DNA of 64,000 nt from Turnera subulata (taxonomy: Eukaryota; Streptophyta; Magnoliopsida; Malpighiales; Passifloraceae): the NCBI GenBank assembly GCA_028386065.3, contig JAKUCV010001113.1, positions 8,072 through 72,071 of the forward strand. Direction: 5' to 3'. Shown piece after piece: positions 45,071 to 56,582 of the stretch. The notes under the pieces were generated by a model. It ran no database searches. It was not told where the DNA came from and saw only the letters and a list, made by a program, of their open reading frames with translations. Position 1 is the first letter of the stretch, and each line of letters starts with the position of its first letter. The position numbers and the translations under genes were made by a program.

Positions 45071-45630
45071 GTGTGTCGATTATCGAGATTTGAACAAAGC
45101 ATGTCCTAAGGATGAGTTTCCATTGCCACATATCGATCTACAAGTGGACACTACTGCTGGTCACGCACTCTTATCATTCATGGATGGATTCTCTGGGTAC
45201 AACCAAGTACTAATGGCACCCGTGGATAAGCATAAGACGGCTTTCCGCACGGAATGGGGTACTTTCTGCTACAAGGTAATGCCCTTTGGACTCACTAATG
45301 CTGGCGCCACTTACCAACGAATGGCCACTACTCTTACTCACGACATGATGCATGACATAGTGGAAGTATACGTCAATGACATGATCTTTAAGTCGCAAAC
45401 CAATGCGTCACATGTGCCCAATCTACGGCGATTCTTTGAGAGATGTAGGAAATTTGGCATGAGGATTAACCCGCAAAAATGTGTCTTCGGTGTAAAGGCA
45501 GGCAAGCTACTCGGTTTCATGGTTAGTGAAAGAGGAATCGAGGCCGACCCCAGCAAGATCAAGGCAATTCAAGAGATGCCAATTCCAAGGACCGAGAAGG
45601 AGGTTAGAAGTTTCCTCGGCCGTGTATAAT
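45071..45630 (+). pseudogene. G1 reverse transcriptase, C-terminal part
   Basis: DYRDLNKACPKDEFPLPHID, then GYNQVLMAP, PFGLTNAGATYQR and the catalytic block VEVYVNDMIFKS. The first Asp of the YVDD motif is Asn (YVND), which would abolish metal binding. The frame is otherwise open to a TAA at about 45627, near EVRSFLGRV. Confidence 0.9.
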
Positions 45631-46216
45631 AAATTAGTAGATTTATCGCACAATTATCCAGTATTTGCACGCCTATTCATCGACTCCTGAAGAAAGGGGT
45701 ATCAACCGAATGGAATGATGACTCCAACATGCCCTCGATCGAATAAAAGAGTACCTATCCACTCCACCAGTCTTACAACCGCCTAGATCGAGTCAACCAC
45801 TTCTTCTATATCTCACTGTGACTGACAATGCCATGGGTGCAATGCTAGCGCAATATTTTCCTGACTCTCGCATCGAGAATGCTATCTACTACTTGAGCAA
45901 GAAGTTGACTGATTATGAAGCCAAGTACAACATGATGAGAAGACATGCATCGCACTCACATGGGCTTGCCAAAAATTAAGACATTAATTTGTGACACATG
46001 AGGTGCTGCTCATCTCCCGAATGGATCCTATCAAATACCTCCTAGAGAAACCGGTGCCAAGTAGCAAAACGGCTCGTTGGGTCGCAATTTTATCTCATTT
46101 CGACATCCGATTTGTGTCCCAAAAGGCTGTTAAAGGAAGCGCCATGTCTGATTTCTTGGCCTCTCAACCGGTGACCCATAACGAAAGATTCGAGCCTCAA
46201 TTCCTCGATGAAGTTG
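45631..46216 (+). pseudogene. G1 RNase H
   Basis: Pieces in several frames: TDNAMGAMLAQ, IENAIYYLSKKLTDYEAKY (about 45820-45930) and PIKYLLEKPVPSSKTARWVAILSHF (about 46027-46100, read in blocks), then DFLASQPVTHNERFEPQFLDEV to 46216. The T1 LTR starts at 46217. Confidence 0.8.
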
Positions 46217-46975
46217 TGTTGCCCCGGATTTTCATAATTTAAATTTATGGAATTTTTGGAATTTTTAATTCCAATTTTGCCCTTGAGGAATTTCCGGATT
46301 TTTGGACTAGGAAATAAATTATTTTACCTTAGTTACATAAGAATTAAGTGGTCTGTAGCTCGGGTACAGCTTTCATTGGAGTCAAAACGTATTTCGGGAT
46401 GAAACGCGGGGTTTACCGTAGTTTTGGACTAAACTACGTCGTTTTGGGTAAAGGGAAAGGAAAAAAAAACAAAACCCACAAACCCTAGCGGGCGTTGTCC
46501 AAGGGCGAGTTAACCGCTCCTTAGTCCAAAACAACGTCATTTTGGACCACGCCGGCTAACCCTAACTCCCTTCCCTTTCTTTCTTTCTTCTCTCTTCACT
46601 TCTCTTTTCTTCCTCTCTTCTCCTCACCCCGACGGCGCCTCCCTCCTTCTTCTTTTCTCTCTCCCTCTCTCTCCACGATTCTCTCCCGGATGTCACGCCC
46701 TCACATCGTGTGAATAACGGTTCAGGGTTGGGATCTTCCTTCCTTATTCTCTTCTCTTTTCTCTCTGCTTGATTTATTTTCTATTCTCAAATACCCAATC
46801 TCCGTCACTTCTTCCTCACACAACTCGCTGCCGCTACCTTCAAAACGCCGCAGAGCCGCCCCTGTGTCGAGGAAGGGAGGAGGACAGTGACGGGTGCGTG
46901 GACTCCAGCCGTCGCACTGCCGCGGGCTGGGCGTGGGGACCGACGAGGCGTCGCTGCAGGTCTTGTCGTAGTTGT

Positions 46976-46984
46976 TGGTAAGCC
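46976..46984 (+). other. Conserved splice-donor-like site in the T1 LTR
   Basis: TTG|GTAAGCC with GT at 46978-46979, just after the GC-rich segment. The same site is found in the solo LTR, in both LTRs of the non-autonomous element and in the left T2 LTR. It is mutated to AT in the right T2 LTR (63786-63787 on the plus strand). A matching CATATAG acceptor-like site ends at 49564, nine bases before the gag ATG. Confidence 0.45.
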
Positions 46985-47655
46985 CTGTCATTCCCTCTGT
47001 TTCTTTTCTTTTTCTTCTTCTTCCTTCATTGGTTCGTTGTTTGATGTGGGTTGTTATGTGGTGGTGACGGATTGGGGATGGTAGTGTGATGGTGCTTGGC
47101 CGGGGAAGGGTTAACATATCGTCGCGGCTAGCTGGTTGTGGTCCGTTCTCCGAACAGTGAGGCTGTGGGATTGGGTTGCACAGGTTGACGGATCCAAGTT
47201 GTGACTGTGAGTGTCCGGGTAAGGATTCACTTTCCTTCTTCCTTCGCTATTGTTGAAAAGATCTGTTGGACTACTGTGGATTTGTATGTGATTGTTGTTG
47301 GGAATGTGGCAGAAGCGTTGGAATTCGTTTCTGGTGATTTTGGGTGAATTCAGGCGAAGTTCGGGATTTTTCGGCGAAGCTCGGGATTTTTCGGCGAGGG
47401 TTCGGGTCATTATTCGGGCAAACAGTAACTTCACGGCATTAACGGTATTTATTCTCGGTTTTTAGTCGCGGAGTTATTTGTACATAATGATGGAATTAAT
47501 CGAGTTAATGTACATTTAATATAATTGAGAATTAGTGAAATACCGAGAGCGGGGATGTGAGTGTGTGTGGCCGGAATTCACCGACACGGGTAGAACCTTA
47601 TGCCGGAATAGACTTGGGCTCGGGAATGACCGTAGAGCGGTATTTAGAAAAAACC

Positions 47656-47963
47656 GGGCCCAGGCCCAACTAACTAACTTGAAAGACCTTAAGACTTTTT
47701 ATGGACCTTAGGATATGGGCTTGAGGCCCAATGACTCAATTGGATAACCTTTGGACTTGGGTAACGGGCTTTAAGCCCAACTTCGTAATGGGCTTTAGGC
47801 CCGGGGTTCGGTTTTGGACTTATATGGGCTTTAAGCCCGGGGACTCATTATGGACTTTAAGGAAGGGGCTTTAAGCCCAAATTCAAAAACTGGGATAATT
47901 GCAGACTTGCGGAAGTGGGCTTTAGGCCGAGAAATTATTTTAGGTTTTGATGGGCTTAAGCCC
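47656..47963. repeat. Palindrome array GGGCTTTAAGCCC in the T1 LTR
   Basis: Copies start at about 47656, 47717, 47766, 47790, 47826, 47866, 47917 and 47952; three are exactly GGGCTTTAAGCCC. Same LTR position as the arrays in the solo LTR and T2, although the consensus differs slightly (GGGCCTAAAGCCC there). Confidence 0.85.
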
Positions 47964-49430
47964 GATTCACCTTAGGTCCTTATCTTTTAGAGTTTTTAGT
48001 GAGGAGATATACCCTTTTGGGCTTAGACTCTGAAATTACTTAACCAGGTAGTTTGGGTCGGGTTTCACTCAGTTGAGCATATAGGTATCATGCATGCACG
48101 GTTTGTGATAATTGTTTTGTAACTATTGTGTGTGCCAGTATTCAGGCACGGGTAATACCTCGGGAGCTAGAGGATCTGTCGTGGGGAAAGCTCCACAGGA
48201 TAATCATCGTTGAGGTGACTTTATAAGTCTTTTTATGTTTCTATGCATGTGCTTGTTAGATTGGTTTGTCCGAGTTGCATGCCTTGTTTGCTAACATGCC
48301 ATGATCTGTATCGTGTGCCTGTGTGTTACTAGTTGCCTAATCAGCATGACTTTTAAATTGTTATGGGATATAACATGTGCAGTGATTTTGGGTGATCTGG
48401 GTGATGTACTGTGGGTTGGAAACCCGGATGTTTGATTGAGATAATAATTCACACAACCCTGTTAATCACAACTCTTTGCACACAAGAACTTATAAGTATG
48501 AATAAGAATAATGTACAATAAAAGATATGCTACTGTGTGCTGATGACCGGTTGGTTCGAGCGGGAAGTGATACCCCTCGGGTTTGCATGCGGGATAGCAT
48601 GGGATATGCGGTTTAGTATATGGGTCTATGATGACCGGTTCTACCTCCCTCCTTCTACCTCCCCCTTTCTACCTCCCTCTTTCTCTCTGTCTCTCTCTCT
48701 CTCTTTATGGTTATATTTGGGCTTCATGCCTGGTTATATTGGACTTACGCCTGGTTGTCTCATGAGACGGGACCGAGCTCGACGCACACAGTAGGGGACC
48801 CTGAATAATAAATATAATAATAAAACTTAACACACAAACAGAAGTAAAACATAAACTGTTTGCTTGTATGTTGTTGGCATGTTGGTACTGGTTATTTTGT
48901 GTTTGCTTGCTCGTGCTTGTTTCTCTACTCTCCTTTCGAACTTGCCTTGCACACCTACATAGCTAGATTTATACTGCTCACTGAGTAGGCGACTCACATA
49001 ATTGCCACCGTTGTTTTTCAGACTCTTAGTTAGCGTGCAGTCTCCGTCTTCCTTTCTGGAGTACAGACGTGGTTATCCCAGCAGGTAGCTGTGCTTCTTC
49101 TCCCGGTTGGATCCATAAAGCTGACATGCATATCATATTCTTCTTTTGTTTTTATTTTATCCTTATCTTCCGCTGCATTGGATTTTGTTGAGATGTCATT
49201 ATTGATTTTGATTACTTTATCGGCGGGTTGCGGGATTTGATACCTGATGATGTTTCGGCGGATTGCCGGGTTGACTTATGGCTTGATAAGATGGTTTTCT
49301 CTTGTTCTTTATGACATCTCGCTTTATTAAGATTTTTAGACAGTGTTTGGAATTGGATTTCGTGTCCCGGGTTTCAGGGGCATTTTGATAAGTATTTTAA
49401 TTGTACAATTGGGACACGGGTGTTTCAGCT

Positions 49431-49446
49431 TGGTAGCGGAGCAGGC
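49431..49446 (+). other. Primer-binding-site-like sequence of T1
   Basis: TGGTAGCGGAGCAGGC, three bases after the LTR end. Same sequence as in T2 and nearly the same as in the non-autonomous elements and C3. Confidence 0.6.
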
Positions 49447-49572
49447 TTCAGATCCTTGGTTTTAAAAGTTTTTTAAACTTTGTTTTCAAAATGATTTCTG
49501 TGTTTAAGCTTGTCTTCGGATTTATGACTTTAAAAGTGTTTTTGACTCATTTGCATTCATATAGGCGTTGAT

Positions 49573-50706
49573 ATGGATCATCAGGGGCAGCACAATGCTG
49601 AGGATGACGCCGCTACTCATGTCTCCGACAATGTGTCAGTGATGCAGGTTCCTATTGGACAGGGGAACAATAATGCAGCAGGGAATAATGCTGCAGGTGG
49701 AGGAGAACAGAATGTTGTGCCACCCGTACCACATGTTGTGGACCCAGTGTTACAGCAGTATCAGGCTTTCTTGTAGTGGCAACAGTTTCAGCAGCAGCAG
49801 CAGGGTGCCCAACCGGTAGCACCTGCTGCAGCAGGTGGTATGGAGAGCGGATATAAGCATATGGATAAGTCAGTGGTTAAGGAATTCTCTGGTGAGGAAG
49901 GCGAAGCCAAGGAGTTTGATGATTGGTTCCGCCAGGTGGAGAATGTTCTGGAGATGTTCACTTGTGCACCTGAACAGATGGCTCGTTTTGCGGCACACAA
50001 GTTCACGGGATGTGCATTGACATGGTGGCAGGAACTTGTGGCCAACCTACCGAAGCCTATGGAGATGCCATGGGGGGATTCCAAGGAGAAATTCTACAAG
50101 AAATTTCCCACTGTTGGTTTTCTGTAGGAGCAGAAAAAGTAGTTTCTTGAGGTGAAGCAGGGACTAGAGGAGTCGGAGTCAGCATTCAGGATCCGGTTCA
50201 GCATCCTTCTCTCTTATGCTAGGGAGTTTGTGCCCGATGAGGTGACTAAGTGTAGGCAGTTTGTTAATGGCTTACGTACAGAGTTGGTGTTAGCTGTGGC
50301 TGGTGGAGGGCACAAGACTTGGGAGGCAGTTTGTGAGGTTGCTTTTGATGCTGGGAGAGTTCAGTTGATTGGAAGGAGACTCAGACAGCCGAGCAGAGGA
50401 AGCAGTCATCTACTTCTAGACAGAAGAGACAATACTCTGATGCCGGAGATGCAAATTATTCTGGTGGACAGGGTTCTTCTTACCGAGATTCGAAGAAGTA
50501 CCGAGGGCAGAACTATCAGGGTGGACCAGGAAGATCCTCAGGAGGACGGTCCTATCAGTCTGAATCTTAGGGACGGGGTTCCTCGGCACGATTCTTGGGT
50601 ACATGCTGGTATTGCAATAAGCCGGGACACCAGAAGTCATCTTGTTACAAGTGGATTAAGTATAGTGGTGGCAGTGGTTCCCAGTATACAGTGCAGAGTT
50701 CTATAG
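49573..50706 (+). pseudogene. T1 gag
   Basis: ATG at 49573, preceded by an AG acceptor-like site. The N-terminus is Asn/Ala/Gly-rich, with an in-frame TAG at 49774. The Gag core follows (KEFDDWFRQVENVL, GCALTWWQELVANLPKP), with two more stops near 50125-50142 at positions where T2 has Val and His codons. A frame change near 50385 disrupts the Gln/Ser-rich part. The zinc knuckle CWYCNKPGHQKSSC (about 50604-50645) is intact. Confidence 0.85.
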
Positions 50707-53475
50707 CCAGTGGTGCTGTTTTTTTTGGTCTGAACAGGGGTAGCGGACACCAGGGTCGAGGACGTGGGGGTTCTGGAGCTTCGAACCGCGGGGGTGCGAC
50801 TCAGTCTGCTGCAGCTCCTAGGGTTTATGCCATCATCCGGGAGGAGGCTGCTGATGCTCCAAAGGTTATAGCAGGAACATTTATGGTTTTTGGTCAGTAT
50901 GCACTTGCTTTAGTTGATCCAGGCTCAACACACTCTTTTGTATCACGTGCATTCATGACCACTCATAACATAGAAGAAGATAACCTTTGTAGACCCCTGA
51001 GAGTCCGTTTACCCACTGGTGATATAGTAGTTGTTGATCGAGTTTGCAGAGAAGTATCGGTAGAGTGTGATAGTGAGAGTTTCCCTTCTGATCTTGCTGT
51101 CGTGGACTTGGGAGAGTGTGATGTTATTTTAGGCATGGATTGGTTGTCCAGACACCAGACAGTAGTTGATAGTCGGGCCAGGGAAGTGTCATTGTCTTCT
51201 CTGTTGGGGCGTAGATAGGTGTTCGTTGGAGAATGAAGAGCCCTATCGGCGTGTTGTATCTCGGCCATCCTAGCTTTTAGGATGATCCGAGAGGGTTGTG
51301 AAGCTTTTCTAGCTCATGTGGTCGATTCTTCGGTACCAGTATCTGGAGTGGAGGATATTCCAATTGTTCGAGAGTTTCCTGATGATCTACCTGGGTTGCC
51401 TCCGGAGCGGGAGGTGGAGTATACAGTTGACTTGGTACCGGGAGTTGCACCTATTTCTATGCCGCCCTATAGAATGGCTCCAACAGAACTTCAAGAGTTG
51501 AAGAAACAACTAGAGGAGTTGTTGGATAAGGGTTTCATTAGATCGAGCATCTCACCTTGGGGTGCCTCGGTCTTGTTTGTGAAGAAGAAGGATGGTAGTA
51601 TGCGGATGTGTGTGGACTATAGGCAGTTGAACAAGGTGACTGTGAAAAACAAGTATCCTTTGCCTAGGATCGATGACTTGTTCGATCAGTTGCAGGGTGC
51701 ATCTGTATTCTCGAAGAACGATTTGCGATCTGGTTACCATCAGGTTCGGATTGCAGAGCAAGACATACCGAAGACTGCATTCCGCACTCGGTATGGTCAT
51801 TATGAGTTTGTGGTTGTTCCATTTGGCCTGACGAATGCACCGGCAGTGTTCATGTGTATGATGCAACAGGTCTTCCATGAATTTCTGGACCGGTTTGTGG
51901 TAGTTTTCATTGATGATATCCTGGTCTACTCGACTAGTAAGGCCGAACATGAGGACCACTTGAGACAAGTTTTGCAGAGGTTGAGAGAAGAACGGCTCTA
52001 TGCCAAGCTTAGCAAGTGTGAGTTTGGGTTGGATGAGGTCGCGTTTCTTGGGCTTATTGTGTCCGGTGAGGGCATTAAGGTGGATCCGGCCAAGATTAAG
52101 GCAGTCATGGATTGGGAGCCACCGAAAAATGTACCTAAGATACGAAGTTTTCTTGGACTTGCTGGTTATTACCGAAGGTTCACTGAGGGTTTTTCCTTAA
52201 TAGCGGGTCCCATGACTATGCTGTTCCGCTGTTGAGAAAAGACTGTACTTTTTTTTTTGGGATGACCGTTGCCAGAAGAGTTTTGAGGAGTTGAAGAATC
52301 GGTTGACTTCTGCACCGGTTTTGACTATTCCGAGACCCGGAGTGGAGTACACGATGTTTAGTGATCCTTCTGGTTTGGGCTTGGGATGTGTTTTGAAGCA
52401 GGAGGGTCGGGTGATTGCTTATGCCTCCAGGCAGTTGAGAACTCACGAGAGGAACTATCCGACCCATGACCTAGAGTTAGCTGCTGTGGTCTTTGCTCTG
52501 AAAATTTGGAGACACCATCTGTACGGTGAGAAGTGTCGGATTTTCACAGATCACAAGAGTTTGAAGTACATCATGACCCAAAGGGAGCTTAATATGAGGC
52601 AGAGACGCTGGATTGAGCTTCTGAAGGATTACGATTGTACTGTCGAGTACCATCCAGACAAGGCCAATGTTGTTGCAGATGCATTGAGCAGGAAGAGAGT
52701 GGCTACTACGGATGAGGACTCAGTTTCTTATGCATTGCCTTCCTTGGTGGAGCTGAGGTCGTTGGATGCACAGTTGGAGGTGGACGTTACTGGGGCATTG
52801 CTTGCCCGTTTGAGCATCCGGCCAACCTTGCCGGATAAGATCATGGAGTTGCAGTTTGGTGATTCTCATCTAGCAGAGTTGCGGGATAAGGCTCTCGGTG
52901 GAGAGAGTTCTAGTTTCTATGTTCGGGAGGATGGTGCTTTGATGACCGGTGATCGGTTGTGTGTTTCGGATGTCGATGATATGAGGAGATGGATCATGGA
53001 TGAAGTGCATAATGCGCCGTATGCTATGCATCTGGGTAGCACCAAAATGTATCAGAACTTGAAGAGTCGTTATTGGTGGCCCGGGATGAAGAAGGATGTT
53101 GCGGAGTTTGTGGCTCGTTGTATAACTTGTCAGCAGGTGAAAGCCGAGCATCAGGCACCTGTCGGCAAGTTGAGATCTTTGACTATTCCGTAGTGGAAGT
53201 GGGAGCATATCACTATTGATTTTGTGATCGGGTTACCGAGGACCCGGGGTCGACATGATGCCATCTGGGTCATTGTTGACAGGTTGACCAAGACAGCTCA
53301 TTTCCTACCAATTCAGCAGACGGATACAATGGATAAGCTGGCGAGGTTATATGTTTCGGGTATTGTCTGTCTACATGGGCTTCCACTATCCATTGTGTCG
53401 GACAGGGATCCGAGGTTTACTTCCCACATCTGGAAGAGCCTACAGTCAACTTTGGGTACTAAACTGAAATTCAGT
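50595..53475 (+). pseudogene. T1 pol: protease, reverse transcriptase, RNase H, integrase (cut)
   Basis: Protease block [16 protein letters not shown] (about 50910-50957); Asp-Pro-Gly is also in T2. Reverse transcriptase (51282-52235): [18 protein letters not shown], and [11 protein letters not shown] with intact catalytic residues. A stop at 51216 and a frameshift near 52215 break the frame. RNase [12 protein letters not shown], then VVADALSRK (52540-52695). Integrase: zinc-finger part [14 protein letters not shown] (about 53122) and core with DFVIGLPRTRG, a TAG in place of a Trp or Gln codon at 53191, and VSDRDPRF. Sequence ends in the core at 53475 where T2 begins; the third catalytic residue and the chromodomain are not present in the window. 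Confidence 0.9.
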
Positions 53476-56400
53476 TGAGACACTCGTGTCCCAATTTTAC
53501 AAGTAAAATACTCAAACAAGGAAACTACCAAAATACCCCCTGAAACCCAGGACACGAAATCCAATATCAAAACAGTGACTGGAAAGAAATCCTTAATATT
53601 CCGAGATGTCCTAAAGAGCAAACACAAAACCGGCTTACTAGCCTCAAATCAACCCGGCATCCTGCTGATACATCATCAAATACTAAATTCCAACAACCCA
53701 CCAATAAAGTAATCAAAAATCAAAAGTGACATCTCAATAAAATCCATTGCAGCGGAAGAGATAAACAGAGTAGAAATAAGAGAAACAAAACAGTATGCAT
53801 GTCGACTCTATGGATCCAACCGGGAAATCAAGCACAGCTACCTGCTGAGATAACCACGTCCGTACTCCGGGAAAAGAAGAAAGAGGCGGCACGCTATCTA
53901 TGAGTCTGAAAAACAACGTTGGCGATTATGTGAGTCGCCTACTCAGTGAGCAGTATAAATCGAATTATGTAGGTGTGCAGAACAAGTCCGAAAGGAAAGA
54001 AGAGCAACAAGACAAGTAAGCAACATACAACAACCGGTACTAACATGCCAAGACAATCAAGCAATCAGTTCATTATTCTCCATCTGTTGTGTGTTACTTT
54101 TTCTTATTATAATTTATTATTCAGGGCCCCCTATTGTGTGCGTCGAGCTCGGTCCCCTCTCATGAGACAACCAGGCATAAGCCCAAATAAAACCAGGCAC
54201 GAAGCCCAAACATATCCATAGAGAGAGAGAGAGAGACAGAGAGAAAGAGGGAGGTAGAAAGGGGGAGGTAGAAGGTAGAACCGGTCATTACAGACCCATA
54301 TGCTTATCCGCATATCACATGCTATCCCGCATGCAAACCCGAGGGGTATCACTTCCCCCTCGAACCAACCGGTCATCAGCACACAGTAGCCTATCTTCTA
54401 CTGTACATTATCTTTATTCACAAGTTATGAGTTTATGTGTGCCAAGAATCGTGATCTAACAGGGTTGTGTGTAATCTCATCTCAGTCAAATATCAGGGTC
54501 TCCGACCCACAGCACAACACACAAATTACCCAAAATCACACCACATGTTGTCACCATAACAATCCAACAATTCATGCTCAAAAGCAAACAGTAAGACATA
54601 GGCACACAATACAGGATCACAGCATGTTAGCAAACAGGCATGCAACTCAAACAGACCAATCCAACAAGCTCATGCATACAAACATAAAAAGACGTATAAA
54701 GTCACCTCAACGACGATTGTCATGTGGAGCTTTTCCCAAAATAGATCCTCCAGCTCCCGAGGTGTTACCCGTGCCTGAATACCGGCACACACAACAAATT
54801 AAAAACAATCACAATAAAAACGTGCATGCATGATCACTAAATGCTCAACTGAGTTTAACCCGTCCCTAGTTGGCCAATTATGAAACTCCCGGGTCTAAGC
54901 CCGACATGAAGTTCTCTCACCTAAACTCCGAGTATTGAGACCTAAGATTCACCGGGCTTAAGCCCAACTAAGTCCAAAAGTAGCTCCCGGGCCTAAGGCC
55001 CACTCATTAAGTTTTTTACGAGTTTCCGGCCTAGAGTCCATTCTAAGTCCAATTCAATTTCTGGGCCTAAGGTCCACTTCCTTAAGTCCTTAATCACCAA
55101 GTATGAAATTGGGCCCGAAGCCCGTTACTTAAATCCAAGGTCAATCCGAGCCTAAATGTTCCCGGCCTATAGTTCTACCCGTGTCGGTAAATTCCCGGTT
55201 ATGTTCCACATAATTCCCGTACTCGATTTCTATTATGTACATTAACAATAATACATAACCCAATCCGAAACTAAAGGTACATGCCATGAATGAATACAAA
55301 TTACACAACCAAGTAATACCGTTAAGTGCCGGAACAAAAACCCGAGCCTCGCCGGATTCCGGTGAACCTCGCCGGAAAATTCCACAACCTCCATAAACCA
55401 ATCACGGCAATCCTGCCACCAGCAAAACAACATCTAACCCGTATTCACCTCAACATCAAACAGAAACTCTACACGGAACCATTGAATTTTCGAATTAAAG
55501 AGAAAAGATGGGGAAGAACTCTTACCCGCAAGCACCCGCTCAATCGGAAATCCGATCGAGTTAGCCCTCAATCGATCCAAGTTTAACACCGGGCGCCCAA
55601 CGTTACAACCTCACTGCCGGCACTAGGCCTAAACCGGAGCTCACAGCCAAGCTTGCAGCAACACTGCCAGCACACGCTCACACTGGCGGCAACAATCTCG
55701 ACCCGCACAAACAGTCCACCGCCATCAACACCCAAGCCGACACAAAGGAACGATTAGCCCAACGGCCAAGACAAATCAGAAACGAGAGGAAAAAGAGGAC
55801 AAAGGCAGAGGCTTACCGGCGAACGGCGGCGGCGACCACCAACAACAACATGAAAACAACACGGCCAGCAGAAGACGAGGACGGCGTCTCGACCACCTCA
55901 GCAGCCCCTCGCGTGCGAGCCGAGCCTCCACCGTCAACTCCCCTCCACTCGCAGAGGCTCAACGGCGGTGGCGGCACAAAAGGAAGGAACTAGATGATGG
56001 GCCGTCGACGGGTGTGTGTGTGAGGGAAAACCAAAAGAAAAAAAGAAGATGAGAGAGAGGGATCGGGGTAGAGTAATGGTTTTGGGAGAGGATTGTGGAA
56101 AAGGAGAAGAGAAGAGGGAGAGGAAGAAAAGAGATGGCGCCGTCGGGGTAGAAGAGAAAAACAAGAAGAGTGAAGAAAGTAGAAAAGAAAAAGAAGAAAG
56201 GGGTTAGGGTTGGCCGGCATGGTCCAAAACGACGCCGTTTTGGACTAAGGCGCGGTCAACCCGCCCTTGGCCAGTCAACGTATTTTTTTTTTCCCATTAA
56301 GCAAAATGACGTAGTTTCACAGACAACTACGTTAAAGCCCCGTTTCACCCCGGAACAAGTCCCCGTTTCCGACGAAACTCAAACCCCTTATATTGCCGAT

Positions 56401-56530
56401 CTCAAAACATTATTCCCACGGAAAATAATTTATTTCCATAACCAAAAATCCGGAAATTCCACAAGGGTAAAATTGGAATAAAAATTCCGAAAATCCCGAA
56501 AATCAAATTATGAAAATCCGGGGCGTTACA
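53476..56530 (-). repeat. 3' LTR of T2, 3055 bp
   Basis: In element orientation TGTAACGCCCCGG (56530) to GAGTGTCTCA (53476). A purine tract AAGTGGGGTAGAAC precedes it. It contains GA-rich microsatellite sequence (54215-54275), a palindrome array (54889-55125), a GC-rich part (55560-56020) and GTAAG (minus, GT at 55815-55816). Confidence 0.9.
54889..55125. repeat. Palindrome array GGGCCTAAGCCC in the left T2 LTR
   Basis: Six or so copies (GGGTCTAAGCCC near 54891, GGGCTTAAGCCC near 54955, GGGCCTAAGGCCC near 54986, then weaker copies near 55028, 55061 and 55110). The same array is in the right LTR at about 62819-63050. Confidence 0.75.
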
Positions 56531-56582
56531 GTTCTACCCCACTTAAGGAAATTTCGTCCTCGAAATTACAAGATATGACACA

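Larger units (their letters stand above)
31471..46216 (+). mobile_element. Ogre/Tat-type Ty3/gypsy element G1, interrupted
   Basis: Visible parts in order: LTR 31471-32646, tRNA-Arg-type primer site 32649, gag, a protease with DNGS motif, the reverse transcriptase N-terminal part to 36671, then (after C4) the rest of reverse transcriptase and RNase H to 46216, where the Tekay element T1 enters. The Arg primer site, the DNGSAxNxCP protease and the Pol context point to the non-chromoviral Tat/Ogre branch. The integrase part and the 3' LTR should lie beyond the window. The five bases before the LTR are TGATA. Confidence 0.85.
46217..49427 (+). repeat. 5' LTR of T1, 3211 bp
   Basis: TGTTGCCCCGG (the family usually has TGTAACGCCCCGG) to GGTGTTTCA. 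Order: ~400 bases ending in an ACGTCGTTTTGG block (46436), a pyrimidine-rich start region (46560-46700), a GC-rich segment (46800-46975), GTAAG at 46978, a palindrome array (47656-47963), a GA/CT-rich run (48640-48710), CATGAGACGGGACCGAGCTC (48761) and the end. Several small frames in the GC-rich part are not recognised. Confidence 0.9.
46217..53475 (+). mobile_element. Tekay-type Ty3/gypsy element T1, 3' part outside window
   Basis: LTR 46217-49427, primer-like site, gag from 49573, pol to 53475 where T2 interrupts the integrase. Left flank is G1 (AGTTG before the LTR). The right LTR should lie beyond 64000. Its gag-pol matches T2 closely along its length. Confidence 0.9.

Noticed and set aside
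55934..56220. Paired 76-codon minus-strand frames
   Set aside because: CT-rich leader of the T2 LTR in two frames, Ser/Pro/Phe-rich, no recognisable domain.
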